Positions 47,589 through 55,844 of a DNA stretch of 64,000 nt are shown piece by piece (the first letter of the stretch is position 1; every line of letters begins with the position of its first letter). The stretch covers positions 1,364,001 to 1,428,000 of the forward strand of contig NZ_CBDAQN010000001.1 in NCBI RefSeq assembly GCF_965199065.1, given 5' to 3'. This DNA comes from Acidisoma sp965199065. GTDB taxonomy: Bacteria > Pseudomonadota > Alphaproteobacteria > Acetobacterales > Acetobacteraceae. The translations under genes and the position numbers were made by a program. The notes beneath the pieces were generated by a model. That model did not search any database, was not told the DNA's origin, and was given only the letters and a program-made list of their open reading frames with translations.

Positions 47589-48361
47589 CTGAGGAACCGA
47601 ATGAGGACGCGCCTCCCGAGGTGCACGGGACTGAGCGGGGCGAGCGCATCGCCAAATGGGCGGCGCGGGCCGGTGTCGCCAGCCGGCGCGACGTGGAGAA
47701 GATGATCGCCGAGGGCCGCATAAAGCTCAACGGCGTGAAGCTCGACCATCCGGCGAGCTTCGTGAGCGAGGGCGACACCGTCCACGTGGACGGCAAGATC
47801 GTCGATGCGCCGTCACGCACGCGGCTCTTTCGCTACCACAAGCCTGTCGGGCTGATGACGACGCACAAGGACCCCGAGGGCCGTCCGACGGTCTTCGAGA
47901 AATTGCCCCCCGGCCTGCCGCGGCTGATCAGCGTCGGGCGGCTCGACCTCAACAGCGAGGGGCTGCTGCTGCTCACCAATGACGGCGCGCTGGCGCGGCT
48001 GCTGGAGCGGCCGGCGACCGGCTGGCTTCGCCGTTACCGGGTGCGGGTGAACGGCTTTGTCGACGAGCCGGCGCTCGCCGCGCTGGCGAATGGCATCACG
48101 ATCGAGGGCGAGCGTTACGGCCCCATCGATGCGGGTCTCGACAGCCGCAAGGGCGACAACTCCTGGCTCACGATCGCTTTGCGCGAAGGCCGCAACCGAG
48201 AGGTTCGTCGCGTCATGGCGCATCTGGGTTTGGCCACCTCGCGGCTCATCCGCATCGCCTACGGCCCGTTCCAGCTTGGGCTGCTGACGAAGGGATCTGT
48301 CGAGGAAGTGCCGCCCAAGATCCTGCGGGACCAGATGCCCAAGGACCCGCCAAAGTCTTGA
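47585..48361 (+). CDS. rluB: 23S rRNA pseudouridine synthase, RluB/RsuA type
   Basis: This enzyme isomerises a specific rRNA uridine to pseudouridine. The 258-residue product has an N-terminal S4 RNA-binding domain (RIAKWAARAGVASRRDVEKM). The RsuA-family catalytic domain has LISVGRLDLNSEGLLLLTND with the catalytic Asp, and LREGRNREVRRVMAHLGL. It resembles RluB more than RsuA, but E. coli target assignment is not certain for this group. It is overlapped with the PuuD-like gene (ATGA) and with rsmD (TTGA). Confidence 0.88.
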   Translation: MTEEPNEDAPPEVHGTERGERIAKWAARAGVASRRDVEKMIAEGRIKLNGVKLDHPASFVSEGDTVHVDGKIVDAPSRTRLFRYHKPVGLMTTHKDPEGRPTVFEKLPPGLPRLISVGRLDLNSEGLLLLTNDGALARLLERPATGWLRRYRVRVNGFVDEPALAALANGITIEGERYGPIDAGLDSRKGDNSWLTIALREGRNREVRRVMAHLGLATSRLIRIAYGPFQLGLLTKGSVEEVPPKILRDQMPKDPPKS

Positions 48362-48915
48362 GGATCATCGCCGGGCGTTACAAGGGCCGGCGGCTGACGG
48401 CACCACCTGGGGCGGATACGCGGCCAACCTCCGACCGCGCGCGTCAGGCCTTGTTCGACATGCTGATGCACGCGCCCTGGGCCGAGGGGGCCCTCACCGG
48501 CGCGACCGTGCTCGACGTGTTCGCCGGCACCGGGGCGCTGGGCCTGGAGGCGCTGTCGCGTGGAGCGGCCTCCGCCACCTTCATCGAGAGCGGCCGCCCG
48601 GCAGCGGCGGCGCTGCGGGCCAATATCGCGGCCTGCGGTGCCGAGAGCCTGTGCCGCGTCGTCGCCGGCGACGCGCTGAAGCCACCGCGCGGAACGGCCA
48701 GCGGGCTGGTCTTCTTGGACCCGCCCTACGGCCAGGGTCTCGTCCCCCGGGCGCTCGCGGCGTTGGCAAAGACTGGATGGATCGTCGCCGGCGCTCTCCT
48801 CATCGCCGAGGTCGGCGTCGCGGACCCGGCACCCACGGATGCGCCGCTGCTCGCGGAACGGCGCTTCGGCGCGGCGCGGATCTGTGCCTGGAACCAGCCG
48901 GACGGGACCGGTTAA
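48358..48915 (+). CDS. rsmD: 16S rRNA (guanine(966)-N(2))-methyltransferase
   Basis: RsmD methylates G966 of 16S rRNA. The 185-residue class I methyltransferase shows MRIIAGRYKGRRLTAP at the N-terminus and TRPTSDRARQALFDML. SAM motif I is DVFAGTGALGLEALSRGA, and the catalytic NPPY-like motif is LDPPYG. The start is a TTG at 48358 overlapping the rluB stop. Its stop TAA overlaps that of the convergent methyltransferase gene within a TTAA palindrome. Confidence 0.94.
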   Translation: MRIIAGRYKGRRLTAPPGADTRPTSDRARQALFDMLMHAPWAEGALTGATVLDVFAGTGALGLEALSRGAASATFIESGRPAAAALRANIAACGAESLCRVVAGDALKPPRGTASGLVFLDPPYGQGLVPRALAALAKTGWIVAGALLIAEVGVADPAPTDAPLLAERRFGAARICAWNQPDGTG

Positions 48916-49574
48916 TTCGCGGGCCGTTCCAGCAGCGTGATCCGGTCCGTGTCGGGGATCTTCGCCCACTGCATCGCTTCGGTCTGGAGAATTCGCAGAC
49001 CGGCCTCCTGAGCAAAAAACTCGAACAGTGCCAGCGTCATGTGATTGCGCGCGTTTGGATTGAGCCCGTAGTGACGGCCAGGCGTGCCGGTGTCGGGCGC
49101 GTAGAGGTTGGCGTGATGCAACAGCGCCCGCCCTCCCGGAACCAGGACGCGGGCCGCGTCCGCGAGATAGCTCCGGACGATATCGGGGCTGAAATGAACC
49201 ATCGCATCGTAGCAGAAGATCGCGGTGAGGGTCGCCGCCGGTATCGGCTGAAAGTCACAGCCGGAAATCAGGATGACCGTGGCCTGGGCGAACATGCCGA
49301 TCCGCTCGGCCGTGAACGCGACGTTTTCCTCCAGCACATCCAGGCAGTAGAGCGCCTCCACCCGATCCCCATAGCGCCTCAGGAGTTGTTCTGCGTGCCG
49401 CCCGTGACCGCAGGCGAGTTCCGCGCACCGCTTCAGGTCGAGCTTGTCGAAGTATGGCTTGAAGACGAACCGGTCCTCCCAGAAGAGGAACGTCCATTGC
49501 TCGGCATGCTCATAGTACGGGCTGCCGACCCAGGCCTCCTTAACGACCTCGATCGACTGGAGAATATCCGTCAC
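48912..49574 (-). CDS. Class I SAM-dependent methyltransferase, unknown substrate
   Basis: This is a Methyltransf_11/25-like enzyme. The 220-residue product has SAM motif I AELACGHGRHAEQLLRRYG, then IFCYDAMVHFSPDIVRSYL and ADAARVLVPGGRALLHHANL, typical of small-molecule or surface-glycan methyltransferases. The N-terminus SIEVVKEAWVGSPYYEHAEQ and the block HYGLNPNARNHMTLALFEFF may mark its subfamily. The start is a GTG at 49574 with AAGG upstream. It is isolated, convergent with rsmD and 69 bp from a NUDIX gene on the same strand. Confidence 0.8.
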   Translation of the reverse strand: MTDILQSIEVVKEAWVGSPYYEHAEQWTFLFWEDRFVFKPYFDKLDLKRCAELACGHGRHAEQLLRRYGDRVEALYCLDVLEENVAFTAERIGMFAQATVILISGCDFQPIPAATLTAIFCYDAMVHFSPDIVRSYLADAARVLVPGGRALLHHANLYAPDTGTPGRHYGLNPNARNHMTLALFEFFAQEAGLRILQTEAMQWAKIPDTDRITLLERPAN

Positions 49575-49643
49575 TCGGTTCAGCCTTCGCGGTTCCGGAC
49601 CTCATTGTTAAAGCAGATCGATGCCGTTCTGAAGAAAAGACTT

Positions 49644-50285
49644 TCACTCGAACTCGGTCGGCAGCGCTGGATTGCGATGATGCGCGAACATCCGGGCGAT
49701 CTGTGCGGGCAGCACCCGGCCGGAAGACAAATCCGCAGGCACCTCGCCCTCGGCGAAGAATGCGACCTCGCTCGTCTCCAGGCTCGTCGCAGACGCTCCA
49801 CCCGTGATCTCGCAGAGGAAGAACAGCTTGGTGATCGAGAACAGCCCCGCCGGGCGATGCCCCTGGGCCGCGCGATCCCAGCAGGCCGCGAGCTTCACGA
49901 CACGGACGACGTAGCCGGATTCCTCCAGCACCTCACGCGCCACGCACTGTGCAGGCGTCTGGTTCACATCCGCCCACCCGCCCGGCAGCGTCCACCGGTC
50001 ATGGTCCGCCGCCTCGCGCACCATCAGGATGCGCCCATCGGCATCGAAGGCCGCGCCCCGCACATCGAGCTTCGGCGTCGCGTAGCCGCGCTCGGCCCCG
50101 AACAGCGCCTCCAGAGCCCCCGCCGCGCCATCCGTCCGCGCGGCGATCATCCGCGCCGCCAACGCGGTCAGCGCGTGATACCGCTCGATGTCATACGGGT
50201 CCTTGGTGAAGGCGAGGCCGGACTGCGCCGTCGCCTGGATTTCCCGCGCCCATAGCAGCCAGTCCGGCTCGGTCCCACCGCTCAC
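49644..50285 (-). CDS. NUDIX hydrolase with N-terminal NUDIX_N_2-like domain
   Basis: This NUDIX pyrophosphohydrolase probably acts on ADP-ribose or a similar nucleoside diphosphate derivative. The 213-residue product has an N-terminal helical domain (LLWAREIQATAQSGLAFTKD) found in one NUDIX subgroup. The NUDIX box GGWADVNQTPAQ then REVLEESGY follows; the first Glu of the consensus is replaced by Gln or Asn, while the metal-binding REVLEE is intact. The start is a GTG overlapping the symporter stop as GTGA, so the pair is coupled. Substrate not determined. Confidence 0.85.
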   Translation of the reverse strand: MSGGTEPDWLLWAREIQATAQSGLAFTKDPYDIERYHALTALAARMIAARTDGAAGALEALFGAERGYATPKLDVRGAAFDADGRILMVREAADHDRWTLPGGWADVNQTPAQCVAREVLEESGYVVRVVKLAACWDRAAQGHRPAGLFSITKLFFLCEITGGASATSLETSEVAFFAEGEVPADLSSGRVLPAQIARMFAHHRNPALPTEFE

Positions 50286-51301
50286 TCGGCGGCCTGCGCG
50301 GCGATTCCGCGGGCTTCCGCCGCCTCATGTTGCCGGGCGTAGCGCTTCGCGAGCACCGCGCAGACCATCAGCTGCATCTGGTGGAAGATGATGAGCGGGA
50401 GCACGATCAACCCGACCGTCGAGGCCCCGAACAGCACGTTGGCCATCGGCACGCCGCTGGCGGCACTCTTCTTCGAGCCGCAGAAGACGATGGCGATCTC
50501 CTCCGGGCGGGCAAACCCCAGGGCGCGGCTGCCATAGGTCGTTATCAGCAGAACCAGCGCTAAAAGGATGCCGTTGGAGACGATGATTTCGGCAAACCCG
50601 GAGAGTGGCAGCTGGTGCCAGATGCCGCGCATCACGGCGGCGCTGAAGGCGGTGTAGACGACCAGGATGATCGACCCGCGGTCGGTGAATTTGAGGATGT
50701 TCCGGTTACGCGCCGCCCAGTCGGCGATCCAGGGCCGCAGCAACTGCCCGAGGATGAAGGGCAGCAGAAGCTCAAGAAAGATGCCGCCGATGGCGCCGAA
50801 GCCACCGCCATGGCCGCCGCCCTGGGCGCCATGGGTCTTCAGCAGCAGGCTCGCCATGATCGGCGTCACGATCACGCCGATGAGCGTCGAGAAGGTGGCG
50901 GCGCAGATCGCCGCCGGCACGTTTCCATGGCCGATGGAGGTGAAGGCGATGGAGGACTGCACGGTCGAGGGCAGCAGGCAGATGTAGAGCAGCCCGATCA
51001 GCATGGGCGGGCTGATGAGGTGCGGGAACAGCGCGCGGAAGCCGAAGCCCAGGATCGGAAACACGATGAATGTCGAGGTCAGGATGACCGCGTGCAACCG
51101 CCACTGCCTGAGGCCGGAGATCACCGCGTCCCGCGACAGTCTGGCCCCCTGCATGAAGAACATGACGGCGATGGCGAGCGTCGTGAGCCAGCTGAAGATC
51201 ACGGCGCCCTCCCCATGGCAGGGGAGGAAGGAGGCGATGACAACGGTCGCGACGATCGCGAGGGTGAAGCCATCGGGCAGGAATTCTATCAAGCGCTGCA
51301 T
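50282..51301 (-). CDS. Bile acid:sodium symporter family (YfeH type)
   Basis: This inner-membrane transporter of the SBF-like family (PF13593 type, E. coli YfeH) has about nine to ten helices. The 339 residues include AIAVMFFMQGARLSRDAVIS and ICLLPSTVQSSIAFTSIGHG. The motif around IAIVFCGSKKSAASGVPMAN is highly typical of this subgroup. The name refers to the family; the bacterial substrate is unknown and bile acids are unlikely. It precedes and overlaps the NUDIX gene by 4 bp and is divergent from the large secreted-protein gene. Confidence 0.88.
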   Translation of the reverse strand: MQRLIEFLPDGFTLAIVATVVIASFLPCHGEGAVIFSWLTTLAIAVMFFMQGARLSRDAVISGLRQWRLHAVILTSTFIVFPILGFGFRALFPHLISPPMLIGLLYICLLPSTVQSSIAFTSIGHGNVPAAICAATFSTLIGVIVTPIMASLLLKTHGAQGGGHGGGFGAIGGIFLELLLPFILGQLLRPWIADWAARNRNILKFTDRGSIILVVYTAFSAAVMRGIWHQLPLSGFAEIIVSNGILLALVLLITTYGSRALGFARPEEIAIVFCGSKKSAASGVPMANVLFGASTVGLIVLPLIIFHQMQLMVCAVLAKRYARQHEAAEARGIAAQAAE

Positions 51302-51467
51302 GGCCCCATCCTAACCTTGCAGCGGCGGCTGGGTGAAGAGACCGCAGGGACGGCGGGCGGCCATGCCCGCCCTTCGGGGCCCGTAGAGTTGTCGGCCAAG
51401 GCCGGCCTTTGCTTGTCGCCTCATTCCGTCCCCGGTAAGGTAAACCAAACAAAAAAGGGGGATGTTG

Positions 51468-53930
51468 ATGAGGGTTTCCCGGCGTTCTCTCATCGTCGCG
51501 GCCCTTCTATCGGCGCCCGCGGCCGGGCTCTCTCTGCCTGCTCTGGCGCAGCCCGCCGGCGCACCATCCGGCGCGACGCCCCTGGCCACGGCTTGGCCAC
51601 ATACCATCGATGTGAACGGCGCCGCCGTCACGGTCTATGAGCCGCAGGCGATCGACTGGCCCAACCGCGCCACCCTTCGCGCCCGCGCGGCCATCGCCAT
51701 CACCCCGCCGGGCAGCGCCCACCCCATCCTCGGCACGATCGAGCTTTCCGGCAGCACCGAGGCCGATACCGCCAACAACGTCGTCTATTTCGAGCGACCG
51801 ACGCTGCTCTCCTCGAGCTTCCCGGCGCTCGACACCAGCCATGCCTACCAGTTGCAGACCCGCATCGCGGCCTTCCTGACGACGATGCCGGTGAAGATCA
51901 TCCCGCTCGACACCATCCTGCTCAGCCTGAACGAGGCGCCGGTGACCGCGGCGCCGGTCAACAACGCGCCGCCGGCGATCTACTACAGCGCCCAGCCGGC
52001 AAGCCTTCTGGTGTTCGATGGCGATCCGGTCATGGCGCCGCTCGCCTCGACCGGCCTCAGCTATGCCGTCAACACCAACTGGGACGTGATCCAGGACCCG
52101 TCGACGGGCGGCGCCTGGTACTTGCTGAACAACGGCAGCTGGCTCGTGGCGCAGGCCTATACCGGGCCGTATGAGCCGGCCGGACCGCTGCCGCCGGCCT
52201 TCTCCCGCATCCCTGACGACGCCGATTTCGGTGCGATTCGGAAGGCCGTGCCGGGCCACCCGCTGCCGCCGGGGACAGTGCCGGTGGTCTTCGTCTCGAC
52301 GAAGCCCGCCGAGATCATCGTGACCGCCGGGCCGCCGGCCTACCAGCCGGTGCCGGGAACTGCGCTCAGTGCGGTAACGAACAGCGGCTCGGTGCTGTTT
52401 CTCTACAAGCCCACCAGCACCTTCTACTATCTGGTCTCGGGGCGCTGGTTCTCGGCCGCGAGCCTCTACGGCCCCTGGACCTTCGCGACCCCGAACCTGC
52501 CGGCGGATTTCGCGCAGCTTTCACCGACCGGGAGCTACGGCAACCTGCTCGCAGCCGTGCCCGGCACCGCGGCGGCGCAGGCCGCTGTGCTGAAGGCGCA
52601 AATCCCGACGCAGGCGACGCTCTCCCGCAAGGCGGCGACCATCACCGTGACCTATGCCGGCGCGCCTAACTTCGCGCCGATCCCAGGCACGACCATGCGC
52701 TACGCGACCAACACGCCCTTCCAGGTCATCGACGTGAACGGGCTTTTCTACTGCTGCTATCAGGGCGCCTGGTTCGTGGCTCATGCGCCCACAGGACCCT
52801 GGGCACTGGCGACCAGCGTGCCGCCGGCGATCTACACAATTCCGCCCTCGAGCCCGGTCTATAACGTGACCTACGTGCGGGTTTACGGCTCGACACCGGC
52901 AACGATCACCTACGGCTTCACCTCGGGTTATGTGCTGGGCTTCGTGACCGCGGGCGTGCTGGCCTACGGCACGGGCTACTACTACCCGCCCTATGTCGTG
53001 CCGGGACGGGTGCCAGCCTACTTCCCCTACCCATACTCCTATGCCGGGAACGTCCACTACAACACGGCGACCGGCGCGTGGGCGAGCACCGGCACGGTCT
53101 ACGGCCCCTATGGCAATGCGGCGACGGGCGGCGCTGCCTACAACCCGAACAACGGCGCCTATACGCGCGGAGGCGCTGTCTACGGCCCCTATGGCGGCGC
53201 CAGCGCGTGGTCGCGCTACAATCCCTCCACCGGCACCTACTCTCATGGCAGCGCGAGCTGGAGCAACGGCAGCGGCACGGCCCGTGCCTCTGCCTACAAC
53301 CCCTATACGGGCCGCTCCGGCAGCACGACGCAGAACGCCAACCCCTACGCGCGCTGGGGGTCGAGCACCGCCAGCGGTCCGAACGGCACGGTCAATACGG
53401 CGAGCGGGAGCAACGCGCGGGGATCGGCCGGCGGGTTCACTGCGAGCAACGGCGCTCAAGGTGCGGCGGTGCACGGGAATAACGGCAACAATGCCGGCGC
53501 GGTGAGAACGGCGAACGGCAACGTCTATGCCGGGGCGGATGGCAACGTTTACAAGAAGACTGATTCCGGCTGGTCGAAGTACAATAACAGTTCGGGTTCC
53601 TGGCAGGCGACGCAGCCACCTTCGGCCAGCAGCGCGCGGAGCAACGCGCAGACGAACCATCAGAACTACTCGGCGCCGGCGACGCGTCAGAGCTATGGCT
53701 CGTCGAGCACGCAACGACCCGGCACGTCGAGCTATCAGCGCCCGAGCACGAGCAGCTACCAGCGACCGAGCAGTTACCAGCAGCCGGGCATGAGCGGCAA
53801 CGGCTGGGGACAGCTCAACCGGGATCAGACGGCGCGGCAGTATGGCGGCTACAACCGCGGCGGTTATGGCGGCGGTTACGGCGGCAGAGGCGGTTATGCG
53901 GGCGGCGGCGGGCGGCGTTTCGCGCGGTAG
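51468..53930 (+). CDS. Large secreted repeat protein with low-complexity C-terminus
   Basis: I do not recognise a named family. The 820-residue product has a signal peptide (SLIVAALLSAPAAGLSLPALA|Q). A central region contains three repeats of one pattern, near residues 208-240, 312-345 and 428-460. Each has an aromatic core followed by GPW or GPY: WYLLNNGSWLVAQAYTGPYE, FYYLVSGRWFSAASLYGPWT and FYCCYQGAWFVAHAPTGPWA. From about residue 500 it is YGP/YN-rich, then Gly/Ser/Asn/Gln-rich with RP and SSYQRP repeats, ending in GGYGGRGG and a basic tail. The ATG at 51468 has GGGGG 6 bp upstream. It probably lies in the periplasm or on the cell surface, perhaps in adhesion or wall binding. Confidence 0.6.
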   Translation: MRVSRRSLIVAALLSAPAAGLSLPALAQPAGAPSGATPLATAWPHTIDVNGAAVTVYEPQAIDWPNRATLRARAAIAITPPGSAHPILGTIELSGSTEADTANNVVYFERPTLLSSSFPALDTSHAYQLQTRIAAFLTTMPVKIIPLDTILLSLNEAPVTAAPVNNAPPAIYYSAQPASLLVFDGDPVMAPLASTGLSYAVNTNWDVIQDPSTGGAWYLLNNGSWLVAQAYTGPYEPAGPLPPAFSRIPDDADFGAIRKAVPGHPLPPGTVPVVFVSTKPAEIIVTAGPPAYQPVPGTALSAVTNSGSVLFLYKPTSTFYYLVSGRWFSAASLYGPWTFATPNLPADFAQLSPTGSYGNLLAAVPGTAAAQAAVLKAQIPTQATLSRKAATITVTYAGAPNFAPIPGTTMRYATNTPFQVIDVNGLFYCCYQGAWFVAHAPTGPWALATSVPPAIYTIPPSSPVYNVTYVRVYGSTPATITYGFTSGYVLGFVTAGVLAYGTGYYYPPYVVPGRVPAYFPYPYSYAGNVHYNTATGAWASTGTVYGPYGNAATGGAAYNPNNGAYTRGGAVYGPYGGASAWSRYNPSTGTYSHGSASWSNGSGTARASAYNPYTGRSGSTTQNANPYARWGSSTASGPNGTVNTASGSNARGSAGGFTASNGAQGAAVHGNNGNNAGAVRTANGNVYAGADGNVYKKTDSGWSKYNNSSGSWQATQPPSASSARSNAQTNHQNYSAPATRQSYGSSSTQRPGTSSYQRPSTSSYQRPSSYQQPGMSGNGWGQLNRDQTARQYGGYNRGGYGGGYGGRGGYAGGGGRRFAR

Positions 53931-53972
53931 GAACAGGCAGAGACGCTAGCAATCAACACGTTCGAGGATGCC

Positions 53973-54356
53973 ATGACGCGCATATTGTTCATTGGCCAGA
54001 AGCCCGAGACCGTGGACTTCTCAGATCCCGCTCTGCCGCCGGGTTTCGATGCGGACAAGATCAACGCCGGGATCGCTGTCGCCGTCGAGAAGATCGAGGA
54101 GCGGGGCTGGCAGGGCGACACCTGCATGATCATGCCCGACGAGACAGCCGGTCCCACGATCGAGAAGCAGTTGTCGAGCGCGCATTACGATTGCGTGGTG
54201 ATCGGCGGTGGTCTCAGGATCCCGCCGAAGAGCCTTGCGTTGTTCGAGCGTGTGATCAACGTCGTCCACAAGGCAGCGCCTCACGCGGCGATTGCTTTCA
54301 ACACCAAGCCCGAGGACACGGCCGAGGCCGCCGCCCGTCAGCTTGGGGTGGGTTGA
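53973..54356 (+). CDS. Conserved hypothetical protein, Rossmann-like
   Basis: This 127-residue protein has an alternating strand-helix pattern. RILFIGQKPETVDFSDPALP is at the start, DYCVVIGGGLRIPP-like (here YDCVVIGGGLRIPPK) in the middle, and PHAAIAFNTKPEDTAEAAAR near the end. The fold looks Rossmann- or receiver-like, but no catalytic motif is recognisable. The ATG at 53973 has GAGG 5 bp before it, which supports translation. It is the last gene of normal base composition before the AT-richer islet. Function unknown. Confidence 0.6.
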   Translation: MTRILFIGQKPETVDFSDPALPPGFDADKINAGIAVAVEKIEERGWQGDTCMIMPDETAGPTIEKQLSSAHYDCVVIGGGLRIPPKSLALFERVINVVHKAAPHAAIAFNTKPEDTAEAAARQLGVG

Positions 54357-54718
54357 CCGCGCGAGGTTCAATGCCGGCTCTGGCTGAAATGGTTGGAAAC
54401 CGCACTGTCTGGGCTTCTGGCGGGTGCTGGGTTAGCAGACTCTCGGCATCGGGCTAAGATTGGTCGAAAGCCGACTGGCTGCTTTGGAGAAGCATATCAG
54501 AGACAGTAGACATACCGTAGCTACCAATGCCGGCAGCCTTCGACCCAGGCCATGAGACACAGAAAGTAGTGATGCGCAGCTGTTCGTATCCGCAGATCTT
54601 ACCGGCGTCACCGTCCGCATCTGCGTCCAACTCAGAGAAGCGAACATTTTGAATTGCGTAACCATGGGATCTCAGACGTGGGCGCTGGAAAAAAGTCTGA
54701 GCTGTAGAGGACTGCCCT
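54357..54718. other. Gene-poor, AT-richer stretch before the orphan gene
   Basis: These 362 bp show no convincing gene. Two minus-strand open frames (54432-54665 and 54454-54792) exist but lack family features, and the second overlaps the orphan gene. A sampled 60-base line is 50% GC against about two thirds elsewhere. It ends with GAGGA, the Shine-Dalgarno of the orphan gene. Confidence 0.5.
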
Positions 54719-55459
54719 GTGAGCCGATCTTTGCCTACGCCATTCCCGAAGCGCGAACGGCTAGCAGAGCGATTTAGGCGCGCGATCCTCACCGTGCCGG
54801 AGGCACAGGAACTTGACGAGACCGCCGAGAAGCTTCACGGCGTCAAGTTGGCCGACTATGCCCTGCCTCGCCACAACGTGATAGTAGAGCAGAAGGAGAT
54901 AAAGGTTCAAACCGACGCCCGCATAACAAAACTTGAAGCGGAGATGTACCGCTTGGGACTGATTTACGGATTTGATCCAGCAGTAACAGAGCCAGTAGAA
55001 ATCGACCGCATGATTACAGGAAAACACGACCGCTTTGAGAACAACAAAGTCTATCTCAGCGCATTGCGGTTTGTAGAGGAAGATCTTTCCACCGCGAACC
55101 GGCAAATTCGGGATACGAAAGATCGGCTCGGAATGGCGTCTGCCGGCGGACTTGTCGTGATGATCAATGAGGACGCAGGAGAATTCTCTGTGCACGTTAT
55201 TGGATTTGCTATCGCTCGTCTGTTGCGGAAGCGCAAATCAAGGACCGAGCGGCGACTCTCCCACATCAACGGAGTTCTTCTTTTTCAAAACAGACCCATT
55301 GCTGGGCCCCGTGCAAACGTAATTTGTTTCCATAGCGCTTACACAATCCCGTCAATAGACCGCTTCGCCTACGAGTTGATGTCTCTCTGTACTGGCGGTG
55401 CACCAATCGAGTATGGTCGTGTGGATGCCGCAAACAATGCTCGAATTTTTCTCCTATAG
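54719..55459 (+). CDS. Orphan protein of unknown family, possible PD-(D/E)XK-like core
   Basis: I do not recognise this 246-residue protein. Sampled lines of the gene are about 45-50% GC, far below its neighbours, and many codons end in A or T, which suggests recent acquisition. A GTG at 54719 follows GAGGA at good spacing. Near residue 45 the segment ADYALPRHNVIVEQKEI has the spacing D-x10-E-x-K. This resembles the active-site core of PD-(D/E)XK nucleases, with hydrophobic residues before the E. A helical, lysine-rich middle (VYLSALRFVEEDLSTANRQI, AIARLLRKRKSRTERRL) and a C-terminal segment RANVICFHSAYTIPSIDRFA follow. The nuclease idea is inference from one short motif. It has no visible partner gene. 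Confidence 0.55.
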   Translation: MSRSLPTPFPKRERLAERFRRAILTVPEAQELDETAEKLHGVKLADYALPRHNVIVEQKEIKVQTDARITKLEAEMYRLGLIYGFDPAVTEPVEIDRMITGKHDRFENNKVYLSALRFVEEDLSTANRQIRDTKDRLGMASAGGLVVMINEDAGEFSVHVIGFAIARLLRKRKSRTERRLSHINGVLLFQNRPIAGPRANVICFHSAYTIPSIDRFAYELMSLCTGGAPIEYGRVDAANNARIFLL

Positions 55460-55819
55460 ACACGTTCAGCAACGTGTCCGGTAGTCGATCGCACAGTGTG
55501 ATGTCGGCTTCGGAACAACCCGAGACAGCCCTCGATGACCGACATTGGGCGCAGAGCCGTCGGTCGAGCCGCTGTTTGAACGTCCATTATCGACCATCGC
55601 GCGCTTGCCGCTGTACGGCAGGAATGGGTCGCTAGCGAACAATGAGGAGACAGTCCCACTACTTGCTCAGCGCCACCTGCGGCCGAGTGCTCGACGGCCC
55701 CTGACCCAAGGAGAGCCGTTGCCTATCAAACTCGGGACCGTCGCTAAGCCGCCTTCGCCTCTCCCAACCTCGGGACCGTCGCTAAGCCGCCTTCGCCTCT
55801 CCCAACCTCGGGACCGTCG
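55460..55819. other. Non-coding spacer between orphan gene and mfd, with repeats
   Basis: The first 270 bp hold no gene that I can support: open frames on both strands overlap one another and carry no family features. The right end holds two full copies of a 38-bp unit, with a third copy continuing into mfd. No transposase remnant or terminal inverted repeat was seen. Confidence 0.5.
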
Positions 55820-55844
55820 CTAAGCCGCCTTCGCCTGCCCCACC
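55731..55844. repeat. 38-bp direct tandem repeat covering the mfd 3' end
   Basis: Three adjacent units start at 55731, 55769 and 55807. The first two are identical over 38 bp. The third matches over its first 30 bp and then diverges in its last 8 bp, inside the mfd coding region. The unit includes the mfd stop codon and last few codons, so this looks like a duplication of the gene's 3' end by slippage or unequal crossover. Confidence 0.9.

Noticed and set aside
51302..51467. Promoter TTGTCG-17-TAAGGT for the secreted repeat protein
   Set aside because: The -10 matches only three of six positions, so it is not listed as a feature.
54432..54792. Two minus-strand open frames in the islet
   Set aside because: They overlap each other or the orphan gene, lack good ribosome sites and show no family features.
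55369..55823. Open frames on both strands between the orphan gene and mfd
   Set aside because: They overlap one another, and the plus-strand one runs through the 38-bp repeats in changing frames. No protein family is visible.
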